A stretch of DNA of 64,000 nucleotides, from NCBI RefSeq assembly GCF_019649055.1, contig NW_026570221.1:3534001-3598000 (forward strand), written 5' to 3'. Positions 1 to 11,700 of the stretch are shown here, piece by piece. This DNA is from Paramacrobiotus metropolitanus (Eukaryota > Tardigrada > Eutardigrada > Parachela > Macrobiotidae). A program made the position numbers and the translations under genes. Under the pieces are notes generated by a model, which saw only the letters and a program-made list of their open reading frames with translations, did no database searches and was not told the origin of the DNA. The first letter of the stretch is position 1. Every line of letters begins with the position of its first letter.

Positions 1-2131
1 TTTGGGATATCCCGACACAGTAAACTCATCACCATTTTTGTAGACGCCGATAACAGTTCTAACAGCTTGATCGTGTGCAATTTTGTTCGCCAGCTCTTTT
101 CCTGCATTTTTAGTGCCATGTTGTTTCTTTTTTAGCGGATTAAAGAGCGATTCCCATACCCAGGCGCTCCAGGCATATGCGGGTCCATAATCAAGATAAT
201 TGTCGGAACAGTGTAACAGCTGATGAAACGCGTACGTCATATTTCCAGCTCCGAAATACATGTAGGTCCTATGCACAAAATCGCAAATTAGCCGTTTAGC
301 CATATGACCTCTGTAATTCAGGATCTCTTTCGCATTACTTTCCGGGGAACGGTAATCACACAGGAGATAGGTCAGTGCGTAAGAAAACTTCAGCAGCAGC
401 TTTCGCACAGCGGGATGTACAGCTTGATCTACATGGTCGCCTCTCTTTTGAAACAGCAGCGGCAATGTATGGAGAAACAAATGCAGGTACTGATTATTTT
501 TGTAGTCATTCGTTTCATTTAAGGGGCCGGGTATCCGGTTGTAATTACTGGGATACTTAATTTCTCTAACCATGACGTCACTCAGCAAATCGATACAGCG
601 TTTATCTAAAAGACGCTTCTGGTTGCCGAAATCCAGCAATTTTGAAATCGGTAATTCTTGGATATCCACTTCCTTCAACACCAAAAAAAGCCGCTCTGAG
701 ACATTTGGAAATAACGTGCATTAAATCATGTGGGAAGCATTTGATCATGTCGAATCTTTCTGCTGGAAGTCGAAGCATCTCGAAATAGTTCTTAATGCCG
801 TCGTCTCCAACCTCCGACTCAGAAATTTCTTTTGTAGTCTGTGCCGCTATTCTTTTTGCTAGACAGTTTTGAGCCTGATTTCTTAGTCTGTCATTCGTTC
901 TCCAAATCAGGATATCCCCGTGCTTGAATGGATATCGTACGCTTTTGCTGTCTTGGACCCCATCTACTAAACAGCTGGTACAGCCACGCACTTTTGAGTT
1001 ATAGAGACGGCTGCCTCTGATATCCGCTCGTGCTGGGGAATCACAGCAACATAAACCGATTTCGACATTAAAGAGCAGCGCAGATTCACCGACATTTATG
1101 CACAGAGATCCTTTCTGGATATCCAGTATTTCCGTTATGAAGGCTTTAAATAAAACGTTCGCCGGAGGTTTTTTCTGGCCGACATAGAGTGCCGCAAAAC
1201 GTGCAAACCCCCATCGATATCGCACCGGTAATTCAGCCAAGGTCCAGGACACAACCCACAAACTATTTTTCCTTCCCTTCACATCTGCACCGTCAAACCA
1301 GAACAATAAAGTTAGGCGCCGATGGTTTTCTTTTTCAGAAAGATCAGTTAACCGGTTCCCATGTTGGATATCCAAGTTATTTTGTGGAATGGGGGCATCG
1401 AGAAGTTGCCGGACTGACTGGTCCTGCAAATAGCTGAATCAGGCTGTCCTTTACAGATAAGCAATAAAATTTGACATGATTTGTGTTGGCAGTTTGAACT
1501 ACTCCACAACAGCCCAAATCTTCGTTAACACCGCGCACAGTGCCATTCTCAATGCAATGGATGTACTCCGAGATTTCTGGCCTGTCTTTCTTGACATAAG
1601 CTGTTAAAAGGTAGTGTGAGGAAGGAAAATTATGGCCCGCAGGCAGGAGCCGGTCAATGAATGATAACATCTTTTCCTGAACCACATTGCTGCAGTTGGT
1701 TTTTCGAAAAATCAACAGCAATTCCTCAACAGCATCTTTCAGCAGAACGTCGCATCCTTCATATACATATTTTGCGGAAAAACTTTCTTCTGGATAACCG
1801 GCGTCTTTGGTTTCTTCAATGACAGCTGCGCATTCAGCGGTGGTAACGGGAAACTCGCTCTCCCCCACGCCAAAGCTGCTGTCTACCGACATCTCGAACT
1901 CGGATTCTGCAATAATTCAGAAAAATAAATGAAGTGTTGCAGGAAACTTATAGAGTAAATATTTATTCCCAAATAGTCCATTTATCTCTTGAACATACCG
2001 TAATTTTCGTAAGGATATCCTGAACCTGGACTATCACCAGCATTCTTCAGTCTGCGATAAATACTAGGCACACTCAAACGACCAGTTTCAGGTGAAAACT
2101 TTCGGAGATTTCCGGAGCGTTTTTGGTTCAT
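1..2131 (-). pseudogene. CACTA/En/Spm-type transposase, frameshifted, 3' end off window
   Basis: Would cut and move the surrounding element. Exon 1 runs 2131 to 1999 (ATG at 2131, donor GTATGT); exon 2 starts at 1906 after TTGCAG, phase 1 on both sides, and reads off the window edge. Visible landmarks in order: a helical N-terminal part (RLLPAGHNFPSSHYLL); the catalytic-region motif FWFDGADVKGRKNSLW near 1285; CDSPARADIRGS with CTSCLVDG near 1010-960; HDLMHV near 715; and a C-terminal block with YMYFGAGNMTYAFHQLLH and WVWESLFNPLKKKQHGT between about 260 and 110. Two frameshifts break it: a 4-bp tandem duplication (GACTGACT at 1412-1419) and a second shift at about 648-668 beside a GGATATCC site. 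Dropping one repeat copy, and one or ten bases at the second place, would rejoin the frames, so this is a recently decayed copy. Family assignment rests on remembered motif order, not on a search. Confidence 0.75.
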
Positions 2132-5100
2132 GATATTAATTATCCTTAGATATTACCTCGCAAAACTTTGAATCGTTAAGGAAAATTAACTCGATATTGC
2201 TAGCAAAATATTTTAAAATTAAAATTATTTAATGACTTCTACAATAAGTTTCAACAAATGCGGTGCTGCTGGAAATCCATTTCTGTTGTAGGATAAATGT
2301 GGTGGAATTTGCAAACCACCCCGCTGAAATATACTGTATTTACACGATATTAAGGGACAGAGAAAGCCCATGAACCGCCCGACTAGCTGTCGGTTCCTTT
2401 GGCATCAATGGAGCCGACAGCTAGTGCGGGTGGTAAGTACTAACTGTAAGCTCACTCAACACTTGGTTTGTAATTCCACAAGTATTGTTAACATGTGTTC
2501 CCATCCCAGCAACGCTAGTGGACTTGTATGCAATGGGCGTTCCTGATTGGTAGCTTTACAGATGCCTGCCCTTTTTGCCGGCATTCTTTGATGTATATAA
2601 GGTGATCTGCAAAACGGAAATTTAGCGGTTAATTGGTGTTTAATTAAGCAGTACCAGTAATCTGCTTATTTTCGTTGCTTTATTTTTATAATTTCTCAAG
2701 TAGTGCACTTTTTCTTTTATATCTGTTGCTCATTTCTGATTAAAAATGTCTGAAAGTGCTTTACGCCGCTCTTCACGTAGCCGGTCGAACAGTTCTGAGC
2801 GAAACTCTGATATTTTAGGTGAGTTCGAGAGGAAGCAACAGGAACTGGATATCCATCATCGAAGTGAAGTCGCGAAGAAAAGTGCGCTCAATTCGGAAAA
2901 CGAATAAAACGTGAGGTAATTTTACAACCTATTCTTTGCAGAGTATTTTGTCGTCATAAGTGATCACGACAACTGCGTTCGGGTTGTGGACTTCACCAAA
3001 AAGAACGGAGAGAAGACTTCGTTCCGTCTTCTGGAGGACGAAGTGCAAAACGGAAGCTAAGGAGCGGAGTATCAAAAGGAAGATAAAGTTGCGGCGTGGT
3101 TTCCGAAATCCAGTGGTTTCACAGCTGGATTCTACATATGCGAGATAGTCGACATCTGCGAAACGGAAAAAGAAGCGCAGAGCGTGAAGTGTCGAATTGT
3201 TGAAAATTTCAAGGAGAAAAAGAAAGCGTTTCGCAGTGTGAAAGTGAGTTTAAAAGCCATTTTTGGATATCCATTTTTTAGTTTTTTTATTTTCAGTTCA
3301 AAGTTTAGCAGTTGTTAAGGTTTAAAAATTCTCGATATATCAAACAGATTGTCAGAAAAGTACGGCCTACCATTTATTTCTCCCTGCTTCCTAAATTATC
3401 ATGTTACTTTGTAAATAATTTAACTGAAAATCGCCCGCAGGATAAAGAAAGGCTAAAGGAGCTTTATGTGAACAGCATGCCACCGAAGCCTGTTGCAGAT
3501 GCCGGAGTAAATCGCTCGACGCAGGATAGCCTTGGTAGCAACCTGTTATTTTTATTTTGGTGTCAAGCAAAAGGTTTTGAAATGTTTTGCAGATACGGGA
3601 TATTTGGCGAATTTGCGACCCATGTTACCAGTTTCAGACGGTAAATTTCCCGGTTTTTGCTTTCATTTTTGCATTATAAAAATGAAATTATTAGGTTTTC
3701 ATTATCCTTTTCTTAACGACAAAGACATGTCGTACACAACCCTATCTGCACCACAACCGAGTATGGCCGATTATGCGCGTTTTGCTGAAGGTGTGTTCAT
3801 TTTTTTAAAACTTTTAAAATATCCAGAATTTGTTTGGTCTTCCAGTCGCTGCTGTGGATATCCATCGTTCACCTTCCATGGACAGCCAACCATCATCTAG
3901 CGTAAATGCTTCTGGTCCAAGTAAATCTGTGCTTGCCACAAAAAACGGTGATTAATTTAATTTTTGCCATAAACAGCAATATACATAGTACTTCTATGAA
4001 GTAAGAGTAATGTTCCTTTTGCTTTCCAGTCGCTGCTTTGGATATCCAACGTTTTCCTGGCGGAATCGCCTGTGGGGTTGAGCTCAATAAATCTGTGGAT
4101 GCCATATCAAACGGTGAGTTTTTTATTTTGTTTAGCAAATATTGTATTATGTTTGTTTATTGAATTAACTAATTTATAACTATGAAATATCCATCCGGGA
4201 ACTTATTTTACAGTCTAATAAATTTAGAAATTTCTTAACCACAAAGCATTCAACGGGATAGCCCGCTAACAGTTTAATGCAGAGTTATCTATTGCAAGAC
4301 AAGTAATGTTTGCGTGCTCTGACTTAGCCGTTTGAAAGTAAAAGCTGTTTCCGTGACTTGATTTGTAGGTTGTGAAAGTGTCCTTTGCGACGAAGATTTC
4401 CCTCCTTCTTCTGGAACTTCTCCAATCCCCAGTATGCTGAATTAGTACTTACCGTACTGTATAACCGTCAAAGCTTTAATGTTTCTCAATAACTTTGCAG
4501 GCGAAATGTCCAAATCAATGGATATCCAAGTTGTTGCTTCGGAAAACAGCTCCGGTGCTGCTTTGCCCGCAAGTAAACAACTAGATTTGTTTGCATTTTA
4601 AGCGTTTATATTTATGTTGCATGTTGTTTTACATTTCTTTATTCACTTTAATTTTTTGCGGTAGTTCAAAATTCGGGCAGGGATATCCCTTACAGTGTAC
4701 CACCGGAAGTTGCGACTGGTGCTTCATCATCGGCATTTGCGCCAGGTCGCATCAATCATCTGCGAGCAATTACGTCTGTATCTGGCGTGCGAGACGTTGT
4801 GGCCAAGAATCGATATGGGATGGATATCCACAGTGATGCACCGCCTCTTGTGATCCGTGAAGAAAATCCACGCATAATCAGGCATCAAGGAGGTTACAAG
4901 AAGTTCATCTGGTATTGGCAGGCAAAAGCTGAGGGAACCGTGCAGCTACGACGAGGATACGACATTTACGTTTACACAACTATCCTTGATGACTGCAAAA
5001 TGAAGCATCCCATATGGAATCCAAAGACCTACACTGCCCATGCGTGGGAAATAGTTCAGCATCTCATGGGTGGTGATGAGGGCATCATCGCGTGTTACGA

Positions 5101-5522
5101 AAATCGGTATGACAACCAGGGCGTGGACTTTCTCCTTGGGCGAAATACTATGCAAGCTGTTTTAGGTCAGTTCTGTAATTTACGCATATTTATCAGTAGA
5201 ACTGTTTGCGAGTAATGGATATCCAAAACGCTTGACTGTCTGTCCTCTGTTATTAATAAATCTCTTAATTTCTTAGGATATGTGACGGAACTTTACAAAC
5301 TTCAGCAGCCCATGAAGGAGCTCACTGCGTTTAAGGCCATGATCAACACGAGACTGCTGCAGCTGTTTCGATCACGCAAGCAGAGCATGTCAGGAGCATC
5401 AAAAGCGAAAACTAACGGACGACTAGTTCATAGTTCCCACCGGCGAATGTTTAGCAATTTTGTCCATTTTAACGGTTTACCTAATGATTTGAGCGGTGCG
5501 GCAGTTTTTTCAAGGATATCCT
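4..5522. repeat. Fifteen dispersed GGATATCC palindromes across the CACTA element
   Basis: The 8-mer starts at 5, 660, 910, 1117, 1366, 2013, 2847, 3265, 3856, 4040, 4520, 4681, 4822, 5217 and 5514. Fourteen extend to perfect 10-bp palindromes: ten TGGATATCCA, two GGGATATCCC, two AGGATATCCT; only 910 is asymmetric. Sites lie in exons of both genes (read as GYP or DI) and in introns (2847, 3265, 5217). About 0.08 copies of the 8-mer would be expected by chance in 5.5 kb. Near-misses such as GGATATCG near 930 may be decayed copies. Confidence 0.9.
2132..2745. promoter_or_regulatory. Divergent promoter of the CACTA transposon genes
   Basis: Spacer between the two divergent start codons. A TATA box TATATAAGG lies at 2594-2602, correctly placed for the plus-strand gene (start codon 2746). 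A dyad with 16-bp arms and one mismatch (ACTAGCTGTCGGTTCC at 2382-2397, complement at 2410-2425, 12-bp loop) sits mid-spacer and is a candidate regulator site. None of the GGATATCC palindromes falls in this spacer. Confidence 0.5.
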
Positions 5523-5524
5523 GA
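2746..5524 (+). CDS. Accessory protein gene of CACTA element, 11 exons, one in-frame stop
   Basis: Exons I place by GT-AG sites and phase: 2746-2818, 2942-3243, 3441-3534, 3593-3640, 3725-3790, 3846-3947, 4030-4113, 4369-4431, 4501-4572, 4665-5165, 5277-5524 (TGA 5522-5524). Nearly all introns are phase 1 and the frames join throughout. The N-terminus is Ser/Arg-rich (MSESALRRSSRSRSNSSER). Exon 2 has a block like that of the DUF4806-type proteins that accompany animal En/Spm elements (YFVVISDHDNCVRVV, then AAWFPKSSGFTAGFY). Exons 6 and 7 are a tandem duplication (VAAVDIHRSP versus VAALDIQRFP). The C-terminal 170 residues (KFIWYWQAKAEGTVQLRRGY onward) look like a compact, possibly DNA-binding, domain I do not recognise. 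An in-frame TAA at 3058-3060 in exon 2 would truncate the product, so this copy may be dead. Role in transposition is inferred from position only. Confidence 0.6.
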
Positions 5525-6707
5525 TGGGGTAGTCATTTTACAGATCCCATTGTTTCCTCTTTGATTATGATATTGATTTATAAGAAGGCATTTCTACTGT
5601 TCAATTTATTTTGCCGCTTTTTCTGGAATTTACCGTTGCTTTACTCGCGTAAAAATGGTTGATGTTCAGCTATAAGAAAAACAAACCAAAAAACGCGGGA
5701 ACGATTCGGTGAACTGAACTGAACAATTCATACGAACGCTGATCGGAACTAAACCATAATAATATCTAATATGGAGCCAAAACAAAGTCACCGCATTTGC
5801 AAAATGTAATCCCAAATAGTCACACACATAGGGAATTTCATACTGGAGTCAAGAGTACATCCATACTCTGTTGATAGTGCAGCTATTGACGGGAATGAAG
5901 CATTTTGAGTTTTCAGAGTTGAAACGTACTATTTATGGGTATCACTTAAGAGCGCACATAAGTTGCCAAACTAATTGAGTACTGACTCGTTTAGTGTCAT
6001 GCATGCGATCCGGATTATCACGAGACAGGTCTATTTTTTAAATATAATCTGCCTCAACGTTTTTTTTATGGGTTTGTCTTTCTGTCCATTGAAACGCTGC
6101 ATCTTCCAAACTAACCACAACAGTCAGCTTCAGTCCTCAACCCACAGAAGAGCCGCACTCCGGTCATTAGGTGCATTTTCCTAGTGCAAGAAACTTTTAT
6201 CAGTTGTAGACTTGTGGTTGCATGAACTTGCAGTTGTAGACTTGTGGTTGCATTGGTTCTTCATTAAAATTTTAACATAGTAGTGTGCCCGCGCTTGCAG
6301 TTTTGCCAGTTTCATGGCTACTGCCTATAATAAGGTTAATTAGTTCACCTTTACGGAGATTTGGCCAGTTTCTTAAATTAAGTAAGGGTATTGTGCGCTA
6401 AACTGTAATCGTACATCCAATTAACCACCACGGGCTAGAGGTTACTATTAAAAAGGGCCAGCAGATCTTTTAACTTTTGGCTCCGCCCCTGCACTACCAT
6501 TGTACGAAAGGCTCTATAATTTTCTTTTTAATTAACATCCTTTGACTTAAAGCACCAAAATCCTTACTTCTCTGTAAGTTGGAAAATGGTTAGTGCCAAC
6601 CGCATCCGGCGCCTAATGTGCAGACATCTTTTGCGGACTTCTGAAATTTGCTTTCATTGGTTTTAGACTTTACTGTGCTGCTGCGGTGAATAGAGATATG
6701 TACCTGC
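5525..6707. other. Gene-free stretch with one short tandem duplication
   Basis: No exon chain or recognisable protein on either strand. A 23-bp sequence (CAGTTGTAGACTTGTGGTTG plus CAT) occurs at 6201-6223 and again at 6231-6253. The right end of the CACTA element should lie in the first part but I cannot place it. Confidence 0.5.
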
Positions 6708-7281
6708 GGCCACCTGACACCTGGGCCACCGTATATTTGGGCCACCAATACTTTTCAAAAACAGAAAAACGTACTGTTATAAAAAATTTCCGATACGAGT
6801 GATAGCTTCTTATTGCACGTAAAAAATTAAAGTAAGTATACTGTATGATAAATGATTGATAAATGCTCTGCAACTTGCCGCATTAACAACGTACGAGTAA
6901 GTGCACAAGATTCGAAAACGAGCGTGCATTGATATGAAGTGCTTAAGTCGTAGGCATATAAGCGGATACCCTGAGGCTGCATTGGTTCGATTGCACTATT
7001 GTAGCAGCATAGGAAAATCGAACTCATGCACTGACAATGTGAGCAGGTGCCGTTAAATTTTCTCCACATCCTTCTAATTGCCAAACATCTTCCTGATCAG
7101 ATTTATGTTGAATTAAAATTTCAATTAATACATGGCGCTAAAAACCTAAGAAACATAAGGAAACTAAGAAACATAAAAAATACAGGGAAAGAAAACTTGT
7201 AAAAGACCGTAAAGTGCGGTGGCCCAAGTGTCAGGTGGCCAAAATGTCAGGTGGCCCAAATGTCAGGTGGCCCAAGTGGCA
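6708..7281. mobile_element. Small foldback repeat with inverted GGTGGCCC arrays
   Basis: The right arm (7218-7281) is four units of a 16-bp repeat, consensus GGTGGCCCAAGTGTCA. The left arm (about 6708-6747) is the inverted counterpart, with GGCCACCTGACACC and two GGGCCACC units. The interior of about 470 bp has no coding signal but ends in an A-rich block (7142-7200, CCTAAGAAACATAAGG-like) that recurs elsewhere in the window. No target-site duplication is clear. Confidence 0.6.
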
Positions 7282-7967
7282 GGACACCAACTTGTAAAGC
7301 CGTTCGTAAAGGATGTTTGAGTACATATCCATACTGACACACCACAGCTATCACATCACAATCCCGTAAAACGGAATCTGCCGTTTACTGCCCGACGACG
7401 ATTAGTCCTAACGACCGCTGCACTGCCATTAATCGTCCCACAATCCCATGCCCCGCAACGACCGGTCGCAGAGCCCTGAAAACATAAAGGTCACGGCGTC
7501 GCACGCGCTGGCAACCGACATGAGTGCTAGTATCCGTACTGCACTGGCGTTAGGCAAGTCGCAACCGAGAACCGCGGGTTAACTTGGCAATAGAATACTT
7601 CGGTATTTTCTCAATCGTACCGTCGTTCTTCTAACTGTACAATGTACATTATGAACAACCGGCCACCGCCTCGCGTGTGGCATACTCCATGGTGCAGGTG
7701 CTGATCCCAATTGAAATAATTGAAAAACTGGAAGCGAATTTGATTTTACTAGGGATGCCTATTCAGTGTTGTATCAGAACAGCTGTATCTACATATGTCC
7801 ACAATATTATTCATCGAATCATCGGGATACTGCAGCTGCACCTACTGCGCGCCGGGTACTGCAGCTTTTAATTAAAAACATTCGGACATTAAATGTGTAA
7901 ACATGACCTTTCTTGATTAAGCGGACTACGCACAAATACATCGAACAAACTGCTGTCGGTAGAAACG

Positions 7968-8090
7968 AGCATAAATATACCATCTCCGTCCGAATATCGG
8001 TTGGGAATTTGGGATCGAAACCAGTTACACGTTTAGAAAAATGGAAAAAGGTCACCGGCATCATTAGATGCCGGCTGAACAAAAATATCA
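7968..8090 (-). repeat. Dispersed repeat, copy 1 (inverted copy near 44068-44190)
   Basis: About 120 bp is similar, in reverse complement, to 44068-44190. Shared blocks include CCATTTTT, GGTCACCGGCATCATTAGA and the GTTGGGAATT/TGGGATC segment. The similar open frames at both places (LMMPVTFFHF) follow from the shared DNA and are not evidence for a protein. Confidence 0.7.
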
Positions 8091-11000
8091 CTGTAGCGCA
8101 ATCATTCTCCATTTTTCTGTCTGTGCGTAATGGTACAACGTTATCTACATGATGTAAAGTGTCTCTTACCTAGATTTGCTTATAATAATCCTGCGTGCCT
8201 CAGTATTGGATGAAGTAATGAATCGTTGACATGCAACGTTGACTTCGGATGCTTATAATACGAGTATAAAGTATTGTACATGTCGATAGCCGATGACCGC
8301 CTGGCGCTTGCAAACGTTAAGCACCCAAGAATATGTAACCTCCGACCCATAACAGTAGCTGCTACGTTTTCCCGTATAATACGAAAACCACTACTTAAGT
8401 ATCCGTAGCGCCTTTTCGTTCGCATGCAGAGCTGGCGCTTTGTGCGCATTGGATGTAATTTCCGATGCGCGCTGTTAACTGCTCCTCTTAAAGCCGTTTG
8501 AGCTGCTGGACCGGAATTCAGTTACAGTAACAGTGCTGCCATTTGTCCAGTTATTCGTAGTGTAACTTACACAACGCCGTTGCATTCCTCATACGGTGCA
8601 CAGTCACCTACGGGATAATATCGAAATTGGAAAGTAACGGTTATTTCACGACATTAACATTCAGTACTGTACTTGTAAAGTACGAACGTAGGGTACAAGC
8701 TTGTCCGGTAATTTCCTACGTAAACATACAGATAGCGCGAAGTTTGCGCTTATAACGATGGCCACTTCACTACGTTCATCAAAGCTCGTAATTGCGCACA
8801 CCAGTTAGGTTGTCGCTTACTGCACCGACCATTTTTTAGCCACCTTTCACCAGACAGTTACTATTACGTATTCTCATTAAATTATTTGGCGTGCACCTAG
8901 CCACCAGCCAGGGAAATGCATGTTACCTGCTTAGGCAGCGTGGCGTGGCGCGCCGCAGTATAGTGTTTGGCGTAACACACAAATTTGTATATTTCGCTGT
9001 ATGGATTCGTCAGAAATTACCGGACAGCTTGTACATGTGGGCACGCTCAATAAAATTTCAATGCGATGTAATGTAGCGTATTACCTGCGCAATTATTCCA
9101 CAAAATAATTTTGTAATTTAGTACGTCGCTCATTAAGTACGTACTTATTACTTAAGCCGGTTGTCCCGGCGCAGATTCAACATTCTCCCAAAGCCGGCTT
9201 CTGGTCCGTCGTGATACTACCCACGACACCTTGCGTTCGAGATACTCATACGTATTGACTCTCATACTGGCGCATAATGCGTCAGTATCTGTACACCAGT
9301 TTGTGCTAGTAATCTTCAGACAAAAACAGACAAACCTGCACCATACAATTGTGTGCGTTTTATGCGTCGTTGACAGATTCAGATTTAATTCAACCACAGT
9401 ATGTGCTGCCTAAACTTGCTTCTCCGAACATTACCCGCTACGCGTATTCCCGATGCTTAAAAGTTCCGAGTAGCATGTCATTTGGTTAGTGTAGACATTT
9501 GAACAAAAGATACTTCGTCTTAACTCATATGGCGCTAACAAGCGCCTCTCTGTTCGCACCCACTGCTGGTGACTTATGCTCATTAAAGATGACCTCAGTA
9601 GTTGCACATGGCGAACTGACGCAGAGCGGCAGGCAGCCCGCTCTTCTGCCGGAGCTCCGTCTGCGCCGCGTCAGCCGAACGGGACGGATACGCTGTGACT
9701 GCAGGAGGAATACTTCGACGTTGTTCGCATTTCGGACACTTTCAACATATGTATTCGGGTACGGCAAACGCGAGCAGACACAGGATTCGCTGCGTTGTTT
9801 CACATTCCAAAATCCGTACAAGCTGACGGTTGATGACAGAGCAGGTTTTTAAAATTACAGTAATACTAATAGTAAAACCGGTAAAATTTCATTTAAAATT
9901 ACTTTGAAAAATTTTAAAAACGGGCGCCGGAAAACGGTGGCGTTGTGGTAAACGGGTCGGTTAACGGGGCGGGAAGAACGGCTTACGGGACGGTAACGGG
10001 CCGGGAGCCCAATTTTCAAAACGGGCCAACGCTGCTGCGGCATGTACTTCCCGTGCCGTTGGGCCACCTGCCGCGGACCGTCTGCACTCACACCCACAGG
10101 CAGACGCTGTAAATACCTCCGACATAAACGGCCTCGATGATCGCTGCTCAATCATCCTGTTCTGCTTCTGAAGTAATTTAACATGTACAATACAGATAGT
10201 ACATACTTCAAGTTGTGCCAACAACTTCCGGTTACGTACGGGCAGATGTTCTTCCTCGATCGTGACCGGACATGGACAACGATTTAAACCACAGCATCCC
10301 CGGTACATGCCACATATTACAGGCCAATGCCATTAATTTTGGTAATTGTTGCCTGAGACTGACTGCAGTGAATGTGGTGGTGTGCCAGCTGCACTTGCAA
10401 CTTGCTGTATAGTCCTGCTGCAGATGGATTAATGAGATAACGATGCCGACATGTGCTCCTGACAATGTTACGGCCGATATTAGCGCGCAACCCAGTACCG
10501 GCTTCAGGACTTCAAAGTTCATCTACTGGCGTCGCGAAGTGGTGCGCAGCTGTTTTGCGGCGTGCCAGACAACAGCCTTCAGAACCTCGCTACGCTCCGC
10601 CACGTTCGATCATTCCGCGGTCTAATATCTCCAAATCGAACCACGGTGTAAACTGTAATGCGCTTTCTTCTGACTGTGGAGCGAAGTCTCGAAGATGATT
10701 TATTTTTACCCGTTGGAACTCGCTTTAACTGGGCTACCTATCATTTTTTGGGATAAAGATGGAATTATTGAAAAGATTCCGCAGCAGATTTCCCATGTGT
10801 CGCCCCATTCTCGGAGGTGGCGTTGTTCCCCTTCCCCCGCCGTGAGAATTCCTTATTCCGTGGACCACGCAATTCCAACCAAGGACGAGAGTAGGTAAGT
10901 TCCAGTTGAGTCTTTCCAGTGGGGATATCTTGCAATTTTTATTGACGGATTTCTGAAATAAACAGAGCAGGAAACGCAACAAATCTGCATCTGCTTGAAA

Positions 11001-11700
11001 AAGATTGATTATTGAAGCAAATATTGTCGATTAAAGGATTTTTCGTCTGGCCTCGACAGTGAATTCGCAGTAGCCTAAACTAAAAAACGAAGTAATTTGC
11101 GTTGCAGAAAAAAATATCGCTTGTGCACGCAGGAAAAATAGGGAGAACTATTTTCCAGCGCTTTTCTGTGTAATGAAAATGAGGGTTTATTAAATGTATT
11201 TATTAGGCAACGATGTTGGTGCAGTAATTCGAACAGATAAAATTGTACGGGAAAAGTGAATTACAGCCGTTCTTGGACACAGGCTGTTAGCCTGTTACCC
11301 AGAGAATTTTCCAAACGATCAGCCATTTTTATTTACCAGGAAATTTCGTGTCGGTTGTAAAGGATTAATGGAACGGGGACAGAAAGTAGAATTTACAGGA
11401 CAAATTAAAAGGGTAACAGGCTTAGCAGCTCTTCGGTTTCGCAAGAGCAGCTTGCGAGTCCGCCCAGAGAGGGCTGCTTGGTGAATGCCGGCCAGTTGGC
11501 GCGCGGTCATTCTTGTCGGCTGCAAAAAAATACTGTTGAATTAAATTTACACCACGATTTTTTGCAGTTATAAAAATACGTACGTACTGCGATTTCCGAA
11601 ATTCAATAAATAAAATTCCCGAGTGTAAAACGTGGAAATTACAGTGAAAATCTGAAGAAGACCAGAAAGCCTAAATTGTCGAAAGCATATCGGAGAAGAA
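8091..11700. other. Gene-free stretch
   Basis: No exon chain or protein domain seen on either strand. A GC-richer block at about 10058-10145 is a diverged dispersed repeat (see its entry). Around 9945-10010 the motif AACGGG recurs irregularly. Nothing else could be supported. Confidence 0.4.
10058..10145. repeat. Diverged dispersed repeat, copy 1 (copy 2 near 26475-26560)
   Basis: The stretch around GCCGCGGACCGTCTGCA at 10070 aligns over roughly 85 bp in direct orientation with GCCGCAGACCGTCGGCA near 26480, including a shared GATGATCGCTGCTC/AATGATCGTTGCCC end. I judge identity to be about two thirds by eye. The family is unknown. Confidence 0.5.

Larger units (their letters stand above)
1..5524. 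mobile_element. CACTA (En/Spm-like) DNA transposon, left end outside window
   Basis: Two divergent intron-containing genes share a 614-bp spacer: a transposase on the minus strand running off the window start, and an accessory gene on the plus strand ending at 5524. The transposase carries the metazoan En/Spm-type landmarks (see its entry). The palindrome GGATATCC occurs 15 times between 5 and 5521 and I saw none in the remaining 58 kb, which marks this stretch as one unit. The right terminus is not resolved; I found no clear CACTA-type terminal repeat after 5524, and the left terminus is outside the window. Coding lesions suggest this copy is not fully autonomous. Confidence 0.75.

Noticed and set aside
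2819-2941. Read-through of the first intron of the accessory gene (open until TAA)
   Set aside because: The donor GTGAGT and the acceptor before AGTATTTTGTC join in phase and continue the protein, so this is better read as an intron.
7819-8112. Protein-coding similarity between this region and 44014-44244
   Set aside because: The peptide match follows from a shared dispersed DNA repeat; neither copy has coding features.
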